Shown piece by piece: positions 1 to 9,237 of a stretch of DNA of 64,000 nt (positions are counted from its first letter, which is position 1; each line of letters starts with the position of its first letter). The DNA comes from Paenibacillus oryzisoli. Its GTDB lineage: Bacteria > Bacillota > Bacilli > Paenibacillales > NBRC-103111. Under the pieces are notes generated by a model. That model was not told the origin of the DNA and ran no database searches. It worked only from the letters and a program-made list of their open reading frames with translations. Location: positions 1 to 64,000 of the forward strand of contig NZ_LYPB01000044.1 of NCBI RefSeq assembly GCF_001653565.1. The letters are read 5' to 3'. Position numbers and translations under genes: made by a program.

Positions 1-60
1 CAATCTCTTTTATAGTCGATTACTCGACTGTGCTTACTCACTCGTTGTTCAGTTTTCAAA
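1..60 (-). other. rRNA operon leader (5' part), 16S gene beyond left edge
   Basis: Read on the minus strand, this begins TTTGAAAACTGAACAACGAG, the conserved antiterminator-like leader element found before 16S (and before 23S) in Bacillus and Paenibacillus. A small hairpin follows (GTCGAGTAATCGAC). Because two rRNA-like promoters lie just upstream and no 16S lies to the right, I read this as the 16S leader of an operon running out of the window to the left. The family knowledge is solid; the operon itself is inferred. Confidence 0.7.
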
Positions 61-107
61 GATCAATTTCTTTCGTTCACTGCCGTGTTACCGAAGCAGC
101 GAAAAGT

Positions 108-225
108 AATATACCATGCTGAATTTCTAATTGCAAGCTTTATTTTTAATTTCTTTTTTTCGTTACCAGCCTGTCTGTCTTGCGGCCGGAGTGATAATAT
201 AGCATGGATGGCAAATACATAGCAA
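108..225 (-). promoter_or_regulatory. tandem rRNA promoters P1 and P2
   Basis: Two sigma-A promoters on the minus strand about 88 bp apart. P1 has TTGCTA (225-220) and TATATT (201-196) with an 18-bp spacer and an extended TGC before the -10. P2 has TTGCAA (136-131) and TATATT (113-108) with a 17-bp spacer. Spacing and strength resemble the tandem rrn promoters of Bacillus, and the rRNA leader element follows directly. Confidence 0.7.
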
Positions 226-299
226 TGTTTTATTTTTCCAATTTCAAAACAATGTATTCGCCTCTCCCGCTTCTGGTTAAAGCCCTTACTATCTAACAA

Positions 300-1241
300 T
301 TAAACAGATCTGTTCAACTTGGGAACTTTCTTGGTTCGTCCACTATAATACTGGGTACCCAATACGCCAACAATGATTAATACGGACCCAATAATATGAT
401 ATCGAGTTACTTCCTCACCTAGAAACAACGCACCTGCGGCAATTGTGATGAGTGTGGAAAGATTCGAGAAGACGCTCATTTGAGAAGCTTCAATTTTGGA
501 CAAAACATACGTTGACACCAGCGCTGTTACTAACGATGACATTATACCCATGAATATAATCGACATGAGAAAGAGTGGATGAGACAATGGCGCTATCAAG
601 TTCTCGAAAGACCCCCACTTCCATTGCGTAAACAACGAGGAGATTGTAAACACCACAAATCCGGTGCCCAGCATCAAGTAACTCATTTCAAATGGACTAA
701 ATTGTTTGGATAGGGAACGCGCCATTACACTGTACCCCGCAAATGAAATGCTCGTAAGAACTAACAATGAAATACCGGTAATATTGGAGATGTCGAATGT
801 ACTCCCCTTCATTAGAAAGATAAATACAACACCGAACACAGAGCAAAATATAGCGAGCTTCTGAGCCCTATTCGTGGATTCTTTCAAAAAGAGCGATGCG
901 CACAACATGGTAACGATAGGCGTAAATGCGTAGAGGATCCCCGCCTCAGCGGCGGTTGCGTGCTGTAAGCCATATGCTTGTAAGGTGAAGAAGCCCAAAG
1001 GATACATAGATGAGAGTAAAAGTGCTTTGCCAATAGGCTTGCCGCGATAACGCAATTTAACAAATCCCAAAGCAACTAGAAGTGATAATACAATAAACGA
1101 TATGGCAAAACGATACATCAGTGTATCGAGGGGGGGCGCGTAGTCCAGTACGATTTTGGCAAATAAAAAAGAGACACCGATAATGACTGCATTAAGTACA
1201 GCAAGTAAATAAGCAAGTTTTCGATCATTGTGAGCTATCAT
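300..1241 (-). CDS. EamA/DMT-family transporter
   Basis: Integral membrane protein of the drug/metabolite transporter superfamily, about 313 residues with ten predicted membrane segments in two EamA repeats (about 10-145 and 160-300). The conserved motif AAEAGILYAFTPIVTMLCASLFLKE ends repeat 1 (long motif, about residues 97-121), and a matching GALFLGEEVT ends repeat 2. Substrate is unknown; family members export amino acids or metabolites. ATG at 1241 is preferred over an upstream GTG because AGGAG lies 8 nt before it. It is divergent from a MocR regulator with a palindromic operator between them, so it is probably that regulator's target. Confidence 0.88.
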   Translation of the reverse strand: MIAHNDRKLAYLLAVLNAVIIGVSFLFAKIVLDYAPPLDTLMYRFAISFIVLSLLVALGFVKLRYRGKPIGKALLLSSMYPLGFFTLQAYGLQHATAAEAGILYAFTPIVTMLCASLFLKESTNRAQKLAIFCSVFGVVFIFLMKGSTFDISNITGISLLVLTSISFAGYSVMARSLSKQFSPFEMSYLMLGTGFVVFTISSLFTQWKWGSFENLIAPLSHPLFLMSIIFMGIMSSLVTALVSTYVLSKIEASQMSVFSNLSTLITIAAGALFLGEEVTRYHIIGSVLIIVGVLGTQYYSGRTKKVPKLNRSV

Positions 1242-1354
1242 TTCATCCACTCCTTACTAATATTGAATACGTTTAGTCATCCGGCTGACTGAAACATTCT
1301 CTGATATCAGCATAAGTCCATGCACCATGCACAACAATCCTTTTACACGACAAC

Positions 1355-1366
1355 TGTACCGGTACA
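1355..1366. promoter_or_regulatory. palindromic operator, likely MocR site
   Basis: Perfect 12-bp palindrome TGTACCGGTACA, extendable to 18 bp with one mismatch, in the 156-bp divergent region between the EamA transporter and the MocR gene. MocR regulators often bind such sites near their own promoter and control a divergent target. The assignment is inferred from position and symmetry. Confidence 0.6.
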
Positions 1367-1397
1367 ATTCTGAGATGAAGATTGGAGACTCCACGTC

Positions 1398-2756
1398 ATG
1401 TATAAATATTTGCTGATTGTGAATGACATTGAACAGCAACTCGAACAGGGGACATTCAAAGCTGGACAGAAGCTTCCTTCTATTAGAGACCTCTCCCTTC
1501 GGTATGCATGCAACAAGAGCACTGTGATTCGTGCTTTTACCCTACTGGAAAGCCGCCATCTCATTTATTCAATTCCACAAAGCGGTTATTATGCCGTGCA
1601 ACAAAGAGGAGCAAGTCATGAGCTACTTGAGAACAAGGTCTTTGACTTCTCTTCTGCGGCACCAGATCCCGAGCTGTTTCCTTATTTGGATTTTAAACAT
1701 TGTGTGGATAAAGCCTTTGATATGTACAAAAATGAACTGTTCATGTACGGGACACCGCAAGGTTTGCCCTCGTTATTACGGCTGCTATCTAAGCATTTGG
1801 CTAACTACCAAGTATTCACGAAGCCCGATCACATTCATATCACGTCTGGTGTGCAGCAGGCCCTCGCTATCTTGGCTTTGATGCCTTTTCCGAACAAAAA
1901 GCGCGGAATTCTGATGGAGCAGCCTAGTTATCATTTGTTTGTTCGATTAGTCGAAAGCTACCAGTTGCCAGTACACGGTATTCGTCGTTCTCCCCAGGGT
2001 GATATCGACTTAGATGAGTTAGAACACCTCTTCCGTACCGAGGACATAAAGTTTTTCTATACGATGCCGCGTTTCCAAAATCCACTTGGGTGCTCCTACT
2101 CTGAGCCCACAAAGAAAGCCATTGCCAAGCTGGCCAAACGATACGATGTGTATATTGTTGAAGATGATTATTTGGCAGACCTCGAGCATGATTTGAAATC
2201 AGATCCGATCTATACCTATGATTCTTCTCACGTCATTTATTTAAAAAGCTACGCTAAAATCCTGTTCCCCGGGTTGAGAGTCGGCGTTGCCGTTCTTCCG
2301 CCAGTTCTAGATGACGTATTCCGCACATTTAAAAAGGTAGCCGACATCGACAGCCCTATGCTCTCACAAGCAGCTTTGGAAATTTATATTCAGAGCGGCA
2401 TGTTTGAACGTCGTAAACATGCGATTAGAGATGCCTATTCGAAACGATTACAGCAGTTGCACGAATCTCTGCATGCCCATAAGGAGGATAGCTATCAAGT
2501 TACTCCCCTAGGTCAATCTGGCGTATACACACATATCGTGCTTCCTCCTCATTTGTCGATGCCACTATTGTTGGAAAGATTGCATAAGAAACAGGTATGG
2601 ATTCAAAACCTAACGCTTAATTACCTGCCGAGTTTTGAACCGCTGCCGCTTATGAATCTGAGCATTACACGGGTATCTGAAGAACATATTGATAGGGGGA
2701 TACGGATTATAGCGAATGAGATCAAGCATATGATCAAACAGGGAAGACGCAAATAA
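1398..2756 (+). CDS. MocR-family PLP-dependent regulator
   Basis: Fusion of an N-terminal GntR winged helix (about 10-75; QKLPSIRDLSLRYACNKSTV is typical) to an aminotransferase class I-like domain (about 85-445). The aminotransferase part keeps EDDYLADLEHD and the expected lysine in IYLKSYAKILFPGLRVG, so PLP binding is likely. Family members sense PLP or amino compounds and control vitamin B6, GABA or efflux genes. Length (452) is normal for the family. Start ATG has GGAG 10 nt upstream. It is divergent from the EamA gene. Confidence 0.9.
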   Translation: MYKYLLIVNDIEQQLEQGTFKAGQKLPSIRDLSLRYACNKSTVIRAFTLLESRHLIYSIPQSGYYAVQQRGASHELLENKVFDFSSAAPDPELFPYLDFKHCVDKAFDMYKNELFMYGTPQGLPSLLRLLSKHLANYQVFTKPDHIHITSGVQQALAILALMPFPNKKRGILMEQPSYHLFVRLVESYQLPVHGIRRSPQGDIDLDELEHLFRTEDIKFFYTMPRFQNPLGCSYSEPTKKAIAKLAKRYDVYIVEDDYLADLEHDLKSDPIYTYDSSHVIYLKSYAKILFPGLRVGVAVLPPVLDDVFRTFKKVADIDSPMLSQAALEIYIQSGMFERRKHAIRDAYSKRLQQLHESLHAHKEDSYQVTPLGQSGVYTHIVLPPHLSMPLLLERLHKKQVWIQNLTLNYLPSFEPLPLMNLSITRVSEEHIDRGIRIIANEIKHMIKQGRRK

Positions 2757-2760
2757 GATA

Positions 2761-2823
2761 AAAGCTGAGCACCGGACACCGCGTCACTTCTTGTCGACAC
2801 GTTCCCACGCACTCAGCTCTTAT
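2761..2823. terminator. stem-loop between convergent genes, possible bidirectional terminator
   Basis: AGCTGAG (2763-2769) pairs with CTCAGCT (2812-2818), flanked by A- and T-rich ends, in the 72-bp gap between the convergent MocR and beta-helix genes. The 42-nt loop is long, so efficiency is uncertain. Confidence 0.45.
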
Positions 2824-2828
2824 GGCAT

Positions 2829-4880
2829 TTATGGTGTTATCGTTAATTTAGGTCGATCCGTACTCGTGATGCTCTCGCTTGATGCAAAACCGACATTCCC
2901 ATTGGAATTGACTGCTGACGTACTGTATACGCGGATGGAGAGATTTTTGCCCGTAGACATGGCTGCTTGCACCTGAGAAGTTACATTGATCGTAATCGGC
3001 GTGCCTGCAACGATCGTATACGTGCCAAGCACCGTACTCGAAGAAGGCTTCGTATTCCACGTAATCGCGCCTTCCGTCCATGTGTTGTCGCTAACAAGTG
3101 CAACCTCGTTTTGGATGCCGCTCATTGCAGCTACGGTTGGCTTCAGTGTAATCGTTGCTGAAGTAACGGACCCGCTATAGCTATTAAAATCAAACTTAAA
3201 ATAACCGTCGCGTTTGTAGCTGGTTAAATCGTTTTTGGTATCTACGGTTGTGGCCGTTGTTCCTGCTTGGTTCGTTGCCGCGTAGGTGCCATCCCTTACG
3301 TTAGCATCGTCAACAGCTACAAAAGTATTTGGAGACAATAGCACGACACCCGCTCCATTATAAGCACCGCGATTCGGAGCTGCTGAAGACGAAACGGTGT
3401 TGCCCCAGTAATCTTTGCCCCCATTGTTGCTAATAAGAACTCCCGACGACAAAGCAGGAGAGCCTGTGCCAAGTTTATAGCCATCAACCGTATTCATGCC
3501 AATACCGCCGCTACCTGCCCCTGCAAGAAGGGGATCGCTCGTTAATTTATGCGCGTCACTCGGCTCACTTGCCGGATGATTACCGTAGAAGACATTATAA
3601 TCATAGACATCATTTGCTTTGACCAGGTATCCACCGCTGCCCGCGTTGTAGATGATGTTGTTTTTAACAGAGAGCGGATTGCTTCCTCCAATCCCTGTGG
3701 TGAAATTCGTGCTCAAACCAGTACCTATATAGAACGTATTATTATAAATTTGGGCATTTAACGGGGTGTAGCTGCTATCGAATTGGAAAATACGTGCCCG
3801 GTCATTCTGACTGATATTATAACGGACAATCATATTGTCGTTTCGTTTGGCCCCACTTCCCATGACCAATAGGAAACCGCCCTCATTATCATGGCTGTAA
3901 TTGTACTGAACTGTACAACCGGTCAAATTGAAATCGCAGTCGAAGCCTTGGCCGTCATTGGTTGTTTTCGTATTATACGCTTCGTTATATTGCATAACAG
4001 GACTCGTGCTGTTAATCGCCCAGATCGCTACATTATAATGCGTATCCCGTGCATGAGCTTTGTTCACAACATTATATTGGATCAATCCATTAATAGAAGC
4101 TCGCATAACAATACCGTCTCCACCGATATCATTCAGCGTGTTATTGCTAATCACGAGATTCGTGAAAGGCTCGAAATTGCCTGCCCCATCATTATTTCCC
4201 CATGAACTGCCGTTGCTAATCCCTGTGCGATCCGTTCGTTCGACGGTATTGCCATCAATCAGCACATCGTTCCATTTGGTTCTTACCGTGGTCCCCGACA
4301 CGGTCACAAAGATACCACCGGTCACTTTCAACGCGTCGGTATTCGTTCCCGTGACATCATGGATGTACATATTGCGGATATAAAAATGGTTATACGTCCC
4401 CACATCTTGCGCCTCGACTTTGACCCCATATCGATCGCCAGCCGAAGCAGCTGTGTTCGTGACCTCCAAATTGTTTAATTCCCAATACTGCTGATTATAA
4501 AAATACACTGTAGCTCCGGTTAATCCATTGCCATTAATGATTGGTTTATTGCCTGTGCCGTATTTATCTATAATGATCGGCGAGCCCGAGGCTCCAGATC
4601 CTAGCGGGTGCAATTGCCCCGTCCAGACGGAGCCTGATTTGAATAAGATTTTATCCCCTGGCAAAAAGGTCGTGCTATTGACTTTAGCCAACGATTGCCA
4701 AGCTGCCCCTGTGCTTAAGCCGTTATTTCTATCACTGCCTGCTGCCGAATCCACATAGTAGGTCGTATTATTTGCATAAGTCGTCGTTGTTAGCCCTGGC
4801 ATGGATACAGCGACGGTTAGCAGAAGTGTGAAAATTAGCCCAACTGACAGGCATAAACGGAATGCTTTTGAAACTCTCAT
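2829..4880 (-). CDS. secreted right-handed beta-helix protein with C-terminal DNRLRE/CBM96 domain
   Basis: About 683 residues. A signal peptide (1-37, ending near TTYANN) is followed by the YYVDSAAGSDRNNGLS entry motif common to secreted parallel beta-helix proteins, then repeated helix coils rich in N/Y ladders (about 90-480). A DNRLRE-type (CBM96) beta-sandwich fills about 515-683 (VRDGTYAATNQ start, DNTWTEGAITWNTKPS core). It probably binds and cleaves a polyuronate outside the cell. Lyase activity is inferred; no catalytic residue could be assigned. It ends the L1 operon. ATG at 4880 has GGAG 8 nt upstream. Confidence 0.82.
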   Translation of the reverse strand: MRVSKAFRLCLSVGLIFTLLLTVAVSMPGLTTTTYANNTTYYVDSAAGSDRNNGLSTGAAWQSLAKVNSTTFLPGDKILFKSGSVWTGQLHPLGSGASGSPIIIDKYGTGNKPIINGNGLTGATVYFYNQQYWELNNLEVTNTAASAGDRYGVKVEAQDVGTYNHFYIRNMYIHDVTGTNTDALKVTGGIFVTVSGTTVRTKWNDVLIDGNTVERTDRTGISNGSSWGNNDGAGNFEPFTNLVISNNTLNDIGGDGIVMRASINGLIQYNVVNKAHARDTHYNVAIWAINSTSPVMQYNEAYNTKTTNDGQGFDCDFNLTGCTVQYNYSHDNEGGFLLVMGSGAKRNDNMIVRYNISQNDRARIFQFDSSYTPLNAQIYNNTFYIGTGLSTNFTTGIGGSNPLSVKNNIIYNAGSGGYLVKANDVYDYNVFYGNHPASEPSDAHKLTSDPLLAGAGSGGIGMNTVDGYKLGTGSPALSSGVLISNNGGKDYWGNTVSSSAAPNRGAYNGAGVVLLSPNTFVAVDDANVRDGTYAATNQAGTTATTVDTKNDLTSYKRDGYFKFDFNSYSGSVTSATITLKPTVAAMSGIQNEVALVSDNTWTEGAITWNTKPSSSTVLGTYTIVAGTPITINVTSQVQAAMSTGKNLSIRVYSTSAVNSNGNVGFASSESITSTDRPKLTITP

Positions 4881-4896
4881 CAATCATTCTCCTCTC

Positions 4897-5568
4897 TTAC
4901 TGTACACTCATTTGTTGAAATACGTGGTCCACAATCCTCACTTGTGCAGTTTCCACCAATTGCTTGACTTGCTCTGCGTAACTAGCATCCAGCGCGCGTT
5001 GCTGTTGATCTTCCGTTAGACCGCCACTGGCGCTATCACCTCCCTTCGGTACAGTCTTTTCTTTAAAAACAGCTTTCACTTTCAGGACTAAGTTAGAAAA
5101 AAGATACGTGTAATAGCCGCGTTCCTCATATTGCTTGGGACCGTAGATGACTTGGTGATTTTTGACCGCTTGCTCCCTGCGTTCATTTTCCCTGAGCCAA
5201 TTATCTCTGAAGGTTGAATAGCTATAATCCGTCAGAAGGCCATATTGCTGGGCTAAAATCTGTTGGACTTTGACCTCCTTCAATCGGTCTAGTGCCAATT
5301 GCTTGGCTTTCTCCATCGGCACTTCTCCCTGAAAGCTCGTTGTCCAGAAGGAGGCTGAGTCGTCCGCGTTATAGGTTTGTTTGAAATAACCCGCTGTCTG
5401 AGCCTTCACGTCGTTCAAGAAAAGTTGAAACTCACGCTCATCGACGGGTACATCATTGATATAGGCGACTGTGGCAACCTCGGAGCTTGCGGGCGTATGT
5501 TCATGCGGTGCTGAGCAGCCTGTGCATCCGAAGATCGACAGTAAGAAGATCATCATGAGATGCTTCAT
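4897..5568 (-). CDS. SurA/PrsA-like lipoprotein lacking a parvulin domain
   Basis: 223 residues with a lipoprotein-like signal (IFGCTGCSA) and a SurA-N-like chaperone segment: VAYINDVPVDEREFQLFL at about 33-50, then FQGEVPMEKAKQLALDRLKEVKVQQILAQQYGL. The parvulin isomerase domain expected in PrsA is absent; instead there is a unique tail. Its ATG overlaps the heparinase stop (ATGA), with GGAGG 7 nt upstream, so translation is probably coupled. It may assist folding of exported L1 lyases or hold substrate at the membrane. The role is inferred. Confidence 0.7.
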   Translation of the reverse strand: MKHLMMIFLLSIFGCTGCSAPHEHTPASSEVATVAYINDVPVDEREFQLFLNDVKAQTAGYFKQTYNADDSASFWTTSFQGEVPMEKAKQLALDRLKEVKVQQILAQQYGLLTDYSYSTFRDNWLRENERREQAVKNHQVIYGPKQYEERGYYTYLFSNLVLKVKAVFKEKTVPKGGDSASGGLTEDQQQRALDASYAEQVKQLVETAQVRIVDHVFQQMSVQ

Positions 5569-7457
5569 GATTTCCCCTCCGTCATCCGAAACACCCAGAT
5601 TCCTTGCTGCACAGCATGGAGGAGCTTGAGATGAATACGGTAAAGGCTATCGCCCCACACGCGGGTCAAGCTTTCGTCTGTCACGGTGATATGTTCGGAT
5701 TCAACCTTCCATTGCTCAGCGTCATAATGAATCAATAGTTTATTCCCTAAACCATCATGCAAATGTATGATCCCATTTGTTGTAAACTGTGGCATCTGAC
5801 TAGATATCAGATGCAGCAGTACTTGATCGGTGGGTTCTGCAAGCGAGCAAGATTCCCGCAGCTCAATCGCAGCAGGGTGCCTGCCTCTGTGCAGCGTTAA
5901 GCTGCGATGCCAACTCCGCACACCCGCTTCAGCGGGGTAGGCGCCCGCCAGCTCAACGCCATAACGAACAGTGTCGGCGCTGTTCGCATAGGTGACGGCC
6001 TCCGCGCGGAAGGAACGGCCCTCCTTTTGCTCAAAACCGCTGATGACCGGAACACTGTGATAACCAGATTGCATCGTCCAAATCTCATATCGCTGGGGGC
6101 TGAATGTCTTCTGGGTATACGTCTCCACTCCGATATCTATTAAGAATGGCTTTCCATTCACATAAACCACGAAATGTCCGATGTCATTATGATTATGGCT
6201 TTCATCGTTGTGACCGCCTTTGATCGCTACAAATAGGCCATTCGTTGTGCCTTCCGACTCCCTTGCGGCCATCACTTGCAGATTCGGAAGCCATACGTCT
6301 TGGACACAAGGTGGCGCTATTTCAGCTACCATGTGAATACTTGCAAAGCTAAACAGGCTAATCATTTCTTGAAAAAACGAGATACCCGTCTTACTGCGAT
6401 CAGGTACTTGATAGTCACGGAAGCCAATCTGCCCCAATGCGCGAAGCTGATCATCCTGTATGCGCAGACCATACAAGTGGATCATGCTGTAGTCTTGCGA
6501 GGCAAGAGCTGAACCATCTGCGAAATTCACAAAGTAATGTCCATCGATGTTCATGTTGTACACGAACTGCCCCAGCTTTTGAATCAACGGTTGATCGTAC
6601 ACCTGCAGCGCGCCATCCGATGCTCGGTACAATAGCTCCAGATTGACCAACAGCATCCCAGCCGCTCTGGCCCAATAGGTCGAACCTTCATCACAACCGC
6701 CATCTTCGAATTGCACCTCTAAGTACCGATCAAGGCTGCGCAGCACCTTATCGAGGAGCATTTCTTTCCGTTCTGGCTCCATCACCTGCAGCAGCAAGAC
6801 GGTCAACAAATTGGCATTGCACCATGGGTTCCAGTTGTTTACTTCGCGTTCGCCAAAGCCCATCCACCAAAAATCATTCCGATCGGCATAGGGGGCAATA
6901 ATGCGACGTTCCAGCTCCAATCGGATGCGGGCTCGGATCAACGGAGAGATCTCATCTAAAGGGACCTTGAGCAAATGAGACGTCCATGCTAGCAGCGCTG
7001 CGGTTTCCCCCGCCGACAGGTCAAACAACGGCTCCTCTATATTCGAAAGCAACTCCCCTGGTTGCAGGGATAAGTAATGATGGGCCGGAGCGCACCATGA
7101 CGTCTGCTCACAGAGGAGCCAGATGACGTTCGTGATCTCCCGAAGGAATCGGCCCTTAGCTTCGATGCACTCTGCAATCAGGAGGGTGCACAGCGCACTG
7201 CGTCTTTCCGACTCAACGGAATCGTAAGGCTTACGGCTTCCCTCTTCGAAATAAGCCATGAATGCGGTGGCACGCAGCGATGGCCAATCGTAGTTCAGGT
7301 AGGACGCTGCTTGCGTCAGCCAAGATTGCTGCAATTCCTCGGGCACACTCGCCCAAGCTTCGCGATCATTGAAGGCAGGAAAGATACACCCCACCATGCT
7401 TTTGCCTAAAATATGTGCTTTCACATCGGATATGGTTATGAAATCTGTCAACTTCAT
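5565..7457 (-). CDS. heparinase II/III family lyase
   Basis: About 630 residues with an alpha/alpha toroid in the N-terminal half and an anti-parallel beta-sandwich after about 370. The family signature HNDESHNHNDIGHFVVYVNG (about 411-430) marks the heparinase II/III C-terminal domain. These enzymes cleave uronic-acid-containing polysaccharides by beta-elimination. No signal peptide is visible, so an intracellular or oligosaccharide-specific role is likely. Start is ATG at 7457, with GGGGGAA about 9 nt upstream; the 15 codons upstream lack a site. It lies downstream of the importer genes of L1. Confidence 0.88.
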   Translation of the reverse strand: MKLTDFITISDVKAHILGKSMVGCIFPAFNDREAWASVPEELQQSWLTQAASYLNYDWPSLRATAFMAYFEEGSRKPYDSVESERRSALCTLLIAECIEAKGRFLREITNVIWLLCEQTSWCAPAHHYLSLQPGELLSNIEEPLFDLSAGETAALLAWTSHLLKVPLDEISPLIRARIRLELERRIIAPYADRNDFWWMGFGEREVNNWNPWCNANLLTVLLLQVMEPERKEMLLDKVLRSLDRYLEVQFEDGGCDEGSTYWARAAGMLLVNLELLYRASDGALQVYDQPLIQKLGQFVYNMNIDGHYFVNFADGSALASQDYSMIHLYGLRIQDDQLRALGQIGFRDYQVPDRSKTGISFFQEMISLFSFASIHMVAEIAPPCVQDVWLPNLQVMAARESEGTTNGLFVAIKGGHNDESHNHNDIGHFVVYVNGKPFLIDIGVETYTQKTFSPQRYEIWTMQSGYHSVPVISGFEQKEGRSFRAEAVTYANSADTVRYGVELAGAYPAEAGVRSWHRSLTLHRGRHPAAIELRESCSLAEPTDQVLLHLISSQMPQFTTNGIIHLHDGLGNKLLIHYDAEQWKVESEHITVTDESLTRVWGDSLYRIHLKLLHAVQQGIWVFRMTEGKS

Positions 7458-7489
7458 AGCATTAGCTTCCCCCTTGTATGCAGAAAGAA

Positions 7490-7532
7490 AAGACTGCCTC
7501 ATTTGCAGTTTGACTACGAATGTGACAGTCTT
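7490..7532 (-). terminator. stem-loop after L1 binding-protein gene
   Basis: AAGACTG/CAGTCTT stem with additional inner pairing, followed on the minus strand by TTCTTT, between the binding-protein stop and the heparinase start. It probably reduces read-through so that binding protein is made in excess over enzymes. Confidence 0.55.
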
Positions 7533-7550
7533 CGATTCAATGTTTACTCA

Positions 7551-9182
7551 TTATTTAATGACTTCGGTATACTGCTTCTCAATCTCGTTAGCGCCAGCTG
7601 CTCTAGCTTTCTTCACATACTCATCGAAAGAATCAATGGATTGCTCACCTGTGATGATTTTGATGTAATTCTCCGTCGTCAGCTTCTGTAAATCAGCCGT
7701 GAATTTACCTGAAGCTTCTACGCTTGGCAAGTAGGATGGCGGTGTACCGGTTCCTTTAACTTTATCCGCAATAGCAAATTTGGCTTTGAACAGCTGCTTC
7801 ACCACATCCGGATTGTTCGTAACCATCCCAAAGGTACCCACACCGCGTTGTGCTGTTTCAGTTGGATTTTTGAGTTTGGAAGCGACAGAGCCGTCTGCGT
7901 TAATGACATAATCCTTGTCTTTGACACCGTAGTTAGCCAACATGTAATAGTCCTTATCAGTGACCAGCGTATCCAGCATTTTTAAAATTGTGTCCAACTT
8001 TCTAGGATCCTTCACAGCATTCTTCGTAATCACAAGTGATTCATTGTTATAGCCCCAAATGTTCGCACCATACGCTTTGCCATCAGGCCCTTTGATGGCT
8101 TTGCCGAATGACCATGTTTCCTCATATTTGGCATCTGGCTTCACTTTCAAGAATTCTTGATATACCGGTCCACCTTTATCTCCTTCTGTAAGAGGGGGTG
8201 TCCAGTGGTAGTACATCACGTTACCCGTCACACCAACACGATTGTTAATAAAAGCATGAGAAGTCGCCCAGTACCCTCCCTTATTCTCACCAGTTACAAA
8301 CTCAGGATCGATGACGCCGTCTTTGTACCATTTGGCCAGCAGCTTGAGGCCTTCTTTCATTTCTGGTTGAATGGCATCCATTGTCACTTTATTATCCTTC
8401 ACGGTATACCAAAGGGCTGAGTAAGGTGTTGTGCCTTTGATGACATCCGTCGGGATCGGTCCGAAGGCACCAAGTACCGTTTGCATCGCCGTACTGGAGA
8501 GGCCGTACGTGTCTTTTTTGCCATTTTTATCCGGATCATTATTTGTAAACTTATAGATAGCATCCTCAAACTCAGCTAATGTTTCAGGCACTTTGGTAAT
8601 GCCAACATTTTTGAGCCAATCCGTACGCCATACGAGGCTGGTCGGGTAGGTGCCATCTAAATTAAAAGCAGACAACCCATAGTTTTTGCCTTTATACGTG
8701 CTAGAACGGAAGGCAGATCCTGCGGTGTCATTGTCCATAATTAATTTGTAGTAGTTGGGTGCTTTCTGCTTGATCGTATCCACTGGAATTTCTGCTGCTA
8801 CTCCGCTATCCACCAGTTTAGATAGTTCGAAGCCCTTCAGTCTCATAATGTCCGGAATTTCTCCCGACGCCATGCGGACGTTGAACACTTCAGCGTATTT
8901 CTGGGAGTCAGCGGTCCAGACGTTGATTTTGGCATTAAATCGCTTGAGCATCTCTTGCATCACTTCCGAGTTTGCATCTGGCGCTACATCGTTGATGTTG
9001 TAACCTGCCCATTCAATCGTAACCGGGGTGTCGTTCTTCGCTGTTGCTGTTGCACCTTGGGTTGCGGATGCTGGCGTATTGGTAGCCGTTGTACCTGTGG
9101 GGCTGCTGCAAGCTGCCAGCGATCCAACTAACAATGCTGCGCTCATTAAGCTGCCTACGTTACGAACCATTTGTCTCTTCAT
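7551..9182 (-). CDS. extracellular sugar-binding lipoprotein (LplA/YtcQ type), L1
   Basis: About 543 residues, family 1 extracellular solute-binding protein. Lipobox LVGSLAAC at about 16-23 is followed by a Thr/Ala linker. The length and the Gly/Tyr-rich periplasmic-binding fold (EWAGYNINDVAPDANSEVMQEM, then DIMRLKGFEL) are typical of Paenibacillus oligosaccharide-binding proteins. It captures oligosaccharide for the adjoining permease pair. ATG at 9182 has GGAGG 9 nt upstream; the longer reading to 9218 lacks one. Confidence 0.9.
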   Translation of the reverse strand: MKRQMVRNVGSLMSAALLVGSLAACSSPTGTTATNTPASATQGATATAKNDTPVTIEWAGYNINDVAPDANSEVMQEMLKRFNAKINVWTADSQKYAEVFNVRMASGEIPDIMRLKGFELSKLVDSGVAAEIPVDTIKQKAPNYYKLIMDNDTAGSAFRSSTYKGKNYGLSAFNLDGTYPTSLVWRTDWLKNVGITKVPETLAEFEDAIYKFTNNDPDKNGKKDTYGLSSTAMQTVLGAFGPIPTDVIKGTTPYSALWYTVKDNKVTMDAIQPEMKEGLKLLAKWYKDGVIDPEFVTGENKGGYWATSHAFINNRVGVTGNVMYYHWTPPLTEGDKGGPVYQEFLKVKPDAKYEETWSFGKAIKGPDGKAYGANIWGYNNESLVITKNAVKDPRKLDTILKMLDTLVTDKDYYMLANYGVKDKDYVINADGSVASKLKNPTETAQRGVGTFGMVTNNPDVVKQLFKAKFAIADKVKGTGTPPSYLPSVEASGKFTADLQKLTTENYIKIITGEQSIDSFDEYVKKARAAGANEIEKQYTEVIK

Positions 9183-9237
9183 TGTTAAGACCCTCCTAGA
9201 TTTATGTTTGTGAACCATCCCCGGGATGGGGCTGGGG

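Noticed and set aside
63..299. Minus-strand 78-codon open frame
   Set aside because: It covers the tandem rRNA promoters and shows no coding character.
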